A DNA stretch of 64,000 bases from Flavivirga abyssicola (lineage in GTDB: Bacteria; Bacteroidota; Bacteroidia; Flavobacteriales; Flavobacteriaceae): NCBI RefSeq assembly GCF_030540775.2, contig NZ_CP141266.1, positions 2,219,001-2,283,000 of the forward strand, read 5' to 3'. The stretch's first letter is position 1. Every line of letters begins with the position of its first letter. This document shows positions 56,277 through 64,000 of the stretch, in pieces. The notes beneath the pieces are model-generated. The model did not search any database and had not been told where the DNA came from. It saw only the letters and a list, made by a program, of their open reading frames with translations. Made by a program: the position numbers and the translations under genes.

Positions 56277-57344
56277 ATGACTGCTTTATTAACAATTATA
56301 GTTTTAGTATTTATTTTAATTGCCATCTGGCAAATGGTAAAGATTTTCGATTTGGCACAAGCCAAAAACGAAAACACTCAAGTTGCTACAGATAAGGATA
56401 ACACAATGAATGCATATTTAATGATGGGCTTTTTAGCTTTCATTTATATCATAACCATTGTTTGTTTAGTAAAATGGGGAGACTTACCATTAATGTCTAA
56501 TTCTGCGTCTGCACATGGACCAACCATTGATAATTTGATGGTTATTTCTATGGTAATTATCTTTTTTGTACAAACTGTTACACAGTTTTTACTACACTAT
56601 TTTGCGTTTAAATATAAAGGTGAAAAAGGGAAGAAAGCATTATTCTTTGCAGATAATAATAAACTAGAAGCCATTTGGACAATTATTCCAGTAATCGTTT
56701 TAGCTGGATTGATTATCTATGGATTAAACACTTGGATTAATATTATGGGTGTTGATGAAAGTGATGATCCCTTAGTAGTTGAGTTATATGCACAACAGTT
56801 TAACTGGAAAGCCAGATATGCTGGAGCAGATAATACTTTAGGAAAAGCTAATGTACGTTTAATTGATATTGATCGTGCTAACATCTTAGGTATAGATGAA
56901 GCAGATCCTAATGCACAAGATGATGTAATTACTACTGAATTACATTTGCCGGTTGGAAAACCTGTATTATTCAAAATGCGTTCACAAGATGTATTGCATT
57001 CGGCATACATGCCACATTTTAGAGCACAAATGAACTGTGTTCCAGGAATGATCACACAATTTGGTTTCACGCCAACAGTGACTACTGCAGAAATGCGTGA
57101 AACACCTCAAATGCAAGAAAAAGTTAAAAGAATTAATAATATTAGAGTAGAGAATAGTAAACCTCTATTAGCAAAAGGAGAAGAGCCTTTAGAATCTTAC
57201 GAATTTGATTATATACTATTATGTAATAAAATTTGTGGAAAGTCTCATTACAACATGCAAATGAAGATAGTTGTAGAAACTCAAGAAGAATATAATGCTT
57301 GGATAAAAGAGCAGAAAGCATTCAAAAACTCTCTAATTAACTAA
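56277..57344 (+). CDS. coxB: Cytochrome c oxidase subunit II
   Basis: Copper-A subunit of a haem-copper oxidase, 355 residues. There is an extra N-terminal helix, two more helices (about 45-65 and 85-108), then QAFWTI-like EAIWTIIPVIVLAGLIIYGL. The periplasmic cupredoxin domain carries the CuA ligands in LLCNKICGKSHYNMQMKIVV (C-x3-C, H, M) and an upstream histidine in DVLHSAYMPHFRAQ. It takes electrons from cytochrome c. It is 30 bp after actF, showing that ACIII and oxidase are co-expressed. Confidence 0.94.
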   Translation: MTALLTIIVLVFILIAIWQMVKIFDLAQAKNENTQVATDKDNTMNAYLMMGFLAFIYIITIVCLVKWGDLPLMSNSASAHGPTIDNLMVISMVIIFFVQTVTQFLLHYFAFKYKGEKGKKALFFADNNKLEAIWTIIPVIVLAGLIIYGLNTWINIMGVDESDDPLVVELYAQQFNWKARYAGADNTLGKANVRLIDIDRANILGIDEADPNAQDDVITTELHLPVGKPVLFKMRSQDVLHSAYMPHFRAQMNCVPGMITQFGFTPTVTTAEMRETPQMQEKVKRINNIRVENSKPLLAKGEEPLESYEFDYILLCNKICGKSHYNMQMKIVVETQEEYNAWIKEQKAFKNSLIN

Positions 57345-57370
57345 TTTAAAAGATAAAACGATATAAGATT

Positions 57371-59164
57371 ATGTCAGCACACGCAGATACTCACGCACAC
57401 GAAGACGACCACGGACATCATCATAAAGAAACGTTTGTAACTAAATATATATTTAGTCAAGACCATAAAATGATTGCTAAACAGTACCTTGTTACAGGTA
57501 CTATTATGGGAGTTATAGGTGTATTAATGTCTATGATGTTTCGTATGCAAATTGCATGGCCAGAAGAACCTAATGTATTGTTTGAAGCATTATTAGGAAA
57601 ATGGGCACCAGGTGGTGTTATGGATGCAGATATCTATTTAGCATTAGTAACTATACACGGTACCATTATGGTATTCTTTGTATTAACAGCTGGTTTAAGT
57701 GGTACGTTTAGTAACCTATTAATTCCGTTGCAAATTGGTGCACGTGATATGGCATCAGGTTTCTTAAATATGGTATCGTATTGGTTATTCTTCTTGTCAA
57801 GTGTAATCATGGTAATTTCTTTATTTGTTGAAGCAGGACCGGCAGCGGCAGGATGGACAATTTATCCGCCATTAAGTGCTTTACCAATGGCACAAGGAGG
57901 TTCTGGAATGGGTATGACCTTATGGTTGGTATCTATGGCAATATTCATAGCCTCATCATTATTAGGGTCACTTAACTATATTGTTACTGTTATTAATTTA
58001 CGTACTAAAGGCATGTCTATGACAAGACTACCTTTAACAATTTGGGCCTTTTTTATTACAGCAGTTATAGGGGTTATATCTTTCCCTGTATTATTATCTG
58101 CTGCTTTACTATTAATAATGGATAGAAGTTTTGGAACATCATTCTTCTTATCAGATATATTTATTCAAGGAGAAGTATTACACTATCAAGGAGGTTCACC
58201 AGTATTGTTTGAACACTTATTCTGGTTCTTAGGACACCCTGAAGTATATATTGTAATATTACCAGCAATGGGATTAGTTTCCGAAATTATGGCATCCAAT
58301 TCACGTAAGCCTATCTTTGGATATCGTGCAATGATTGCTTCTATTTTAGCAATTGCATTCCTTTCTACAATAGTATGGGGACACCATATGTTCGTTTCAG
58401 GAATGAATCCATTCTTAGGATCTGTATTTACATTTACAACATTATTAATTGCTATACCATCTGCTGTAAAAGCATTTAACTGGATAACCACGCTTTGGAA
58501 GGGTAACTTACAGATGAACCCGGCGATGCTATTTTCAATCGGTTTTGTATCTACATTTATTACAGGAGGTTTAACAGGAATTATTTTAGGAGATAGTGCT
58601 TTAGATATTAATGTACATGATACTTATTTTGTAGTAGCACACTTCCACTTGGTAATGGGTATATCTGCATTGTATGGTATGTTTGCAGGAATTTATCACT
58701 GGTATCCTAAGATGTTTGGTAAGATGTTAAATAAAAACTTAGGGTATATCCACTTTTGGATAACGGCAGTTTGTGCTTATGGCGTATTTTTCCCAATGCA
58801 TTTTATTGGTATGGCAGGATTACCACGTCGTTATTATACAAATAGTAACTTCCCATTATTTGATGATTTAGCTAATGTAAACGTTATTATTACCATATTC
58901 GCTTTAATAGGTGGGGCAGTTCAAATCGTTTACTTATATAACTTCTTTAGCAGTATATTCTTTGGAAAGAAAGCTACGCAGAACCCATGGAAATCTACAA
59001 CATTAGAGTGGACTGCACCAGTTGAGCATATGCATGGAAACTGGCCTGGAGACATTCCACATGTGTATCGTTGGGCTTATGATTATAGCAAACCAGGACA
59101 TGATGTAGATTTCGTTCCTCAAAATATTCCTCTAAAAGAAGGAGAAGAAGAATTACAACACTAG
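57371..59164 (+). CDS. coxA: Cytochrome c oxidase subunit I
   Basis: Catalytic haem-copper oxidase subunit of 597 residues with twelve helices. Haem and CuB ligand histidines lie in TIHGTIMVFFVLTAG, WFLGHPEVYIVILPAMGLVS (H and Y of the CuB cross-link), WGHHMFVSGM, and VVAHFHLVMG. The PEVYI form with tyrosine marks a type A oxidase. The N-terminus is histidine-rich (seven in the first 18 residues). It reduces oxygen to water and pumps protons. It ends the operon, with a strong terminator 30 bp later. Confidence 0.96.
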   Translation: MSAHADTHAHEDDHGHHHKETFVTKYIFSQDHKMIAKQYLVTGTIMGVIGVLMSMMFRMQIAWPEEPNVLFEALLGKWAPGGVMDADIYLALVTIHGTIMVFFVLTAGLSGTFSNLLIPLQIGARDMASGFLNMVSYWLFFLSSVIMVISLFVEAGPAAAGWTIYPPLSALPMAQGGSGMGMTLWLVSMAIFIASSLLGSLNYIVTVINLRTKGMSMTRLPLTIWAFFITAVIGVISFPVLLSAALLLIMDRSFGTSFFLSDIFIQGEVLHYQGGSPVLFEHLFWFLGHPEVYIVILPAMGLVSEIMASNSRKPIFGYRAMIASILAIAFLSTIVWGHHMFVSGMNPFLGSVFTFTTLLIAIPSAVKAFNWITTLWKGNLQMNPAMLFSIGFVSTFITGGLTGIILGDSALDINVHDTYFVVAHFHLVMGISALYGMFAGIYHWYPKMFGKMLNKNLGYIHFWITAVCAYGVFFPMHFIGMAGLPRRYYTNSNFPLFDDLANVNVIITIFALIGGAVQIVYLYNFFSSIFFGKKATQNPWKSTTLEWTAPVEHMHGNWPGDIPHVYRWAYDYSKPGHDVDFVPQNIPLKEGEEELQH

Positions 59165-59193
59165 GAGACTAGTAAACATAACCTTTTAATTAT

Positions 59194-59234
59194 AAAAGCC
59201 AAAGCCTTTCTAAACCAGAAAGGCTTTGGCTTTT
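59194..59234 (+). terminator. Terminator of the act-cox operon
   Basis: A perfect 18-bp inverted repeat (59194-59211 and 59217-59234, core GCCAAAGCCTTTCT) with a 5-base loop, ending in T-rich sequence. It is the strongest hairpin in the window. Confidence 0.95.
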
Positions 59235-59359
59235 AGTATTTTACCTCTTTTTGCTCTTTTTCAAGTAAGACTTATACTACAAAAAATTCTCACAAACACA
59301 TTTTTGACTCTTAAAAACAAATAAGACAACTCTTGAACATCGCTTATTTGCAGATTTTA

Positions 59360-59406
59360 TCGATGAAATACAAAAAAATATAAAAAATGTCGACGAAATA
59401 CAAAAA
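59360..59406 (+). promoter_or_regulatory. Two 17-bp direct repeats upstream of the adhesin gene
   Basis: TCGATGAAATACAAAAA (59360-59376) and TCGACGAAATACAAAAA (59390-59406) differ at one base and are spaced exactly 30 bp start to start, about three helical turns, so a protein could bind both on one face. They lie 115-160 bp before the adhesin ATG. The rest of 59235-59520 is AT-rich with no gene; I could not place a clear promoter. Confidence 0.5.
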
Positions 59407-59520
59407 TATCCGTTAAATTGCGAATTGAATAATTTTGTGAAAAACTTTCAATTAAAATATTTGTGAAATTTTACATGCTTTATTCTGAACCAACTAGATA
59501 TGAATATAAATTTTCAATTA

Positions 59521-62500
59521 TGAAAACGACTTTAACATATAGAAATGTATTGAAGTATGCGTTCTACGTTTTAATGTTATTATGTACTTCATTGTCAGTT
59601 TCTGCACAATGTCCTACAATACCAAATCAGAATCCAGCTGCTATTTGTGATGCATCTCAGTTTACCTTTAGTGACTTAAATGCTTATGCGGTAACTGGAG
59701 GTAATGGTATACAGTGGTATGATGTCCCAACAGGAGGGACTGCCTTTTTTCCAACCGAACGCGTTGTAGAAGGTACTTATTATGTTGATGACGATTCAGG
59801 AACCTGTAACGGGGCTGGAAATCGAACAGCTATAAATATAGATTTTGCAGTTGATCCGTCAGGACAGAATTTAGAAGGTAATTATTGTAGCAATGAGGGT
59901 GCAACTATTCAGACTTATATAGATGATATTTTACAATCTGCTATACCAGTAGGGGGAGATGTGGAAATATACTATGATGCAGGCTTAGTTAATCAAGCAA
60001 ATACTACAGATGTAATTCCTAACCCAGGAATACAGATACTCGTAGTATTTGTAGATGGAATATGTAAAAGTCAGGCAGAAGCGACTACAATAGCTTTAAT
60101 CCCTGCACCTCAAGAACCAATGCCCGATCTTGTACAAGATTTCTGTACAAATCCAACAGCTCCAACAATAGGAGATATAGATCCAGGTACCCCAGCTACT
60201 AATTATTTATGGTATGCTGGAGTTAATGGTTCAGGAATACCAACAGGAGCACCACTGTCAGATTTAGATCTATTAGTAGACAATACAACATATTATGTTC
60301 AAATACAAGGTATAATTTGTGATAGTAATGCTGTTGGGGTATTAGTAAATGTTGATGCACCAGCTGATGCAGGATCATCAGATATATTACAATACTGTAA
60401 CGATAACATTCCTGCCGCACCTTTCGATTTATTTGATGAATTAGGAGGTTTTCCACAGACAACAGGTATATGGACAGGACCTTTAGCAACAACTAATGGT
60501 CATCAAGGAACCGTAAACATTTCTAGTTTAACACTTCCAGGAACCTATGTATTTACATATTCAATTACAGGTAGTGGTGCTTGTCCAGCTGCTATTTCAA
60601 CGATATCGATTGTAATTTCAGAAACGCTTTCTTCTGGGACAGCAGTTGGAAGCCCAGCAAGTTTTTGTGTAGCAAATTTGCCTTCAAATTTTGATTTAAC
60701 AACGTTATTAAATAATGACGAAGATCCTAATGGTTTTTGGGTACAAGGCACTTTAAGTTCAGATCCTGTAGTGACATCTCCAATAGATTTAACAACAGGG
60801 GCTTTTACACCAAATACGTATAGCTTTACATATTTCCAGAATGTTCTAACACCATGTCCAGAAGAATCTACAACAGTTCAAGTTGTGGTATTGGCAGACC
60901 CGAATGCTGGAACAGCAACGAATGCCTCATTTTGTGAGAATGAATTAGCAATAAATTCACCTTATGATTTATTTAATGCTTTAGACGGTTCTCAAGATAA
61001 TAATTTAGGGACTTGGACAGATGCAACAAATAACCCAGTAACAAACCCTATAAATATTACAGGGCTAACTGTAGGGCCTTATACCTTCAATTATACGATA
61101 GATAATGGAACTTGTACCGATACAGAACCAATAACGATAACCATTTTACCTGCTCCAGAATCCGGGACACCTATAGCATCTATGCCTGAGTTTTGTCAAG
61201 GAGATATACAAACGGTAAATTTATTTGATTTACTAACAGGAGAGAATCAAACAGGTACATGGAATGATGATGATGCTTCAGGTGCATTATCTATAAACGA
61301 GGTCACAATTGGAGGTCTTGGAAGTGGAACTTATAATTTCACGTTTGATGTGGATGCGATTGGAGGTTGTGATGATGCAGACGTAACTGTATCTATTACA
61401 ATAAATCCATTACCAAATACAGGTACACCAGCACCAGCAATATACTGTGAAAATGATTTAGGACCAACGCCTACTTCGTTAAATTTATTTGATCAGCTTA
61501 CAGGCGAATCTGGAGGAGGAACTTGGACGGATGACAATGCCTCAGGAGCGTTGAATGTAAGTACTGTAGATTTAACTGCTTTAGCTGTTGGGTCTTTTAA
61601 TTATACATATACTATAACAGATGGTAATGGATGTACAAATAGTTCAATAGTAACAGTCACAATTAATGATGCTCCGGAATCCGGAACACCAATAGCAACT
61701 TTTCCAGAATTCTGTGAAGGAACAGTACAAACAGTTAATTTATTTGATTTACTAACAGGAGAAGACCCAACAGGAACATGGAATGATGATGATACCTCTG
61801 GTGCATTATCAGTAAACGAAGTCACAATTGGTAGTCTTACACCTGGAACCTATGATTTTACATTTGATGTAGATGCTATTCTAAGTTGTGATGATACCAA
61901 TGTAACTGTATCCATTATAATAAATCCATTACCAAATACAGGGACACCAGCACCAGCAATATATTGTGAAAATGATTTAGGAACACCCCCTTCTTTAGAT
62001 TTATTTGATCAGCTTACAGGCGAATCTGGTGGAGGAACTTGGACGGATGACAATGCCTCAGGAGCATTGAATGTAAGTACCGTAGATTTAACTGCTCTGG
62101 CAGTCGGGTCTTTTAACTACACATATACTATAACAGATGCCAATGGATGTACAAATAGTTCAACAGTAGTAGTTACTATTAATGATGCTCCAGAGTCGGG
62201 AACACCAATAACACCTGTGCCAGAGTTTTGTGTTGTAGATATTACGGCAGCACAAACGGTAGAGTTATTTGATTTACTAACAGGAGAAGATCCATCGGGA
62301 ACATGGAGTGACGATGATGCTTCAGGAGCATTATCTGTAAGTACAGTAACTATTGATGGCCTTGCACCTGGAACCTATAATTTTACATTTGATGTAGCTA
62401 ATATTGGAACTTGCGACGATGTGGATGTAACCGTATCAATTACTATAAATGATACACCAGTACCTACAGCAAACGCAACTCAGGAATTTTGTGATACAGC

Positions 62501-64000
62501 AACAGTTGGAGATTTAACAGTTTTAACAGGAACTACAATACAATGGTACGATGATGCAACAGGAGGAACACCATTAACTGGAACAACAGCTCTAATAAAC
62601 GGAGAAAATTATTTTGCCACACAGACAGATGGAACAACTGGGTGTGAATCTTCAGTGAGAACAGAAGTAACAGTTACAATACATCAATCCCCAAACCCTG
62701 GAGTTGTCACCAACCCAGGAATTGCGGAATGTAATAACACGACAATAAACCTTTTTGATGGTTTAGATGGTTCGCAAGATAGTGGAGGGATTTGGTATGA
62801 AGGCTCTGATAATACAGGAACAGCAGTAGCAACTCCGACAGCCTATGATGTAACAGGTTTTAGTGCTAATACTTATCAATTTACATATCATGTAACAGCC
62901 TCTTCGCCATGTGTAGACGACAGTACAACAATAACAGTTACTGTAGATGAGCCTTTAAATGCAGGAACAGACAACACTTTAGATGCTTGTAGTACCGATG
63001 GAACGACAGATTTATTTACACTTTTAGGAGCTGCCGACCCAGGAGGTACATGGTCCCCAGCATTAACTAGTACTACAGGTGTTTTCGATCCAATGGTTGA
63101 TGCAGGAGGTACTTATACCTACACACATACTAACGCCTGTGGAGTTTCAAGCAGTGAAGTTGTTGTAACAGTTACACAAGCACCAAATGCAGGAACTAAT
63201 AGCCCAGCTTTAATATGTGTGATTGATGGCCCAACAGATTTATTTACCTATTTAGGAAGTGCAGATACAGGAGGAATATGGTCCCCAGCATTAGCTAGTG
63301 GTACAGGAGTTTTTGATCCTTTAGTAGATACTGCTGGCGTTTATACATATACAGTTGCTGCAACTGGAGCATGTCTAACTAATGCTACTGCAGAAATAAC
63401 CGTAACTGTTAGTGATATTACACCACCAGTTGTAAATAATGCAACCATGGAATTTTGTTTAGTAGACAATCCAACAGTGGCAAATTTAGATGTGGCTTTA
63501 ACAGTAACAGGAACTATTACTTGGTATGAAGATGCTGCATTAACAACACAACTTAATGCAACAGATACATTGGCAGATGGAGAAGACTATTATGCAACTC
63601 AAAGAAATGCTGCCGGTTGTGAGTCTTCAATAAGTGTACAGGTTGATGTTATTGTTAATGATACACCAACACCAACATTAGACAATCCTGCTGCAGAATA
63701 TTGTATCAATGACGATCCAACCATTAATGACTTGTCATTAAATATTACGGAACATGATGCATCAGCAAACAACGTGATTTGGTATGATGCAGCAACAAAT
63801 GGTACAACTATTTCAGAAAGTACTATTTTAAATCACAACGTTACTTATTATGCTGTTTTAGTAGATGCTATTACGGGATGTGAAAGTAGTGTTCGTTTGG
63901 CTGTTACTACAGATTTAACCTCTTGTGGAAAACTGATAATTCCAGATGGATTTTCACCAAATGGTGATAGAACCAATGATACATTTAATATTGATCATTT
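59521..64000 (+). CDS. Large repetitive surface adhesin with gliding-motility-type C-terminal domain (3' end beyond window)
   Basis: From the ATG at 59521 (MKTTLTYRNVLKYAFYVLML, signal peptide ending VSAQ) one frame stays open for at least 1493 codons to the window edge. It consists of about 80-90-residue beta-sandwich modules with paired cysteines, in two styles: LFDLLTGE-type ones with GTWNDDDASGAL, and IQWYDVPTGGT-type ones with YYV/YFA. At the very end stands LIIPDGFSPNGDRTNDTF, the start of the gliding-associated C-terminal (type B T9SS) domain, so only about 60-70 residues are missing. It is likely exported by T9SS and bound to the cell surface for adhesion or gliding. Confidence 0.88.
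61152..62440 (+). repeat. Coding tandem repeats in the adhesin, period about 518 bp
   Basis: Units begin at 61152, 61671 and 62187 (spacing 519 and 516 bp, i.e. 173 and 172 codons). Units 1 and 2 are near-identical over most of their length and each has two modules (PESGTP... and PNTGTPAPAIYCEND...). The third start has only the first module before the sequence changes style at about 62440. Confidence 0.9.

Noticed and set aside
59521-63950. Repeats at 61-62.4 kb as a CRISPR or satellite array
   Set aside because: They lie in one continuous reading frame with a codon-multiple period and encode beta-sandwich modules.

Overview
The window looks like a chromosomal segment of a marine-type Flavobacteriaceae (Bacteroidota). 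Evidence: low G+C, promoters of the Bacteroidota form TTTG-N19-TAnnTTTGC, SusC/SusD outer-membrane uptake proteins, type IX secretion (T9SS) sorting domains, a gliding-motility-type adhesin, DUF2723 and DUF5686 proteins, and an alternative complex III plus cytochrome oxidase operon. Species cannot be told from sequence reading alone.

Layout. 1-11 kb (minus strand): truncated rpoN, asnS, an RND/MMPL exporter, a DUF5686 barrel, then the translation block frr, pyrH, tsf, rpsB, rpsI, rplM. 11-15 kb is a disturbed accessory patch: a duplicated 3' tail of a DUF3179 gene, a fold-back (MITE-like) repeat, an exported tail-fibre-like protein, the intact DUF3179 lipoprotein and a small outer-membrane barrel. 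15-20.5 kb: ygiQ and polA, separated by a DUF559 nuclease gene sitting inside a set of three palindromic repeat units. 20.6-31 kb (plus strand): an ECF sigma factor / FecR anti-sigma / STN-type SusC / SusD / two lipoproteins / T9SS-secreted M23 peptidase cluster, which reads as one self-signalling uptake system. 31-37 kb: a membrane metallophosphoesterase, a cysteine-less thioredoxin-fold protein, a polysaccharide deacetylase and a DUF2723 membrane protein, then tRNA-Gln. 37-41.6 kb: a secreted choice-of-anchor-I/phytase-like protein and a universal stress protein. 41.6-46.3 kb: rimP-nusA-infB behind a terminator-like leader hairpin. 46.3-47.3 kb: exported tail-collar protein and SPOR protein. 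47.4-59.2 kb: a respiratory operon actABCDEF-coxBA (quinol to cytochrome c to oxygen), closed by a strong terminator. 59.5 kb to the end: a large repetitive adhesin with a gliding-type C-terminal domain, cut by the window edge.

Most core genes are ordinary. The most interesting material is non-coding or at the edges of genes: four families of palindromic/fold-back repeats (16.9-17.5 kb around the DUF559 nuclease; 11.3 and 12.7 kb; 37.1-37.3 kb; 40.6 and 48.8 kb), a likely rimP attenuator, and a pair of 17-bp direct repeats 30 bp apart upstream of the adhesin. The best candidate for an undescribed system is the DUF559 gene with its flanking inverted repeats, which has the form of a small mobile or self-maintaining unit. 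This is inference from arrangement only. No CRISPR array, complete insertion sequence, rRNA or prophage was seen.
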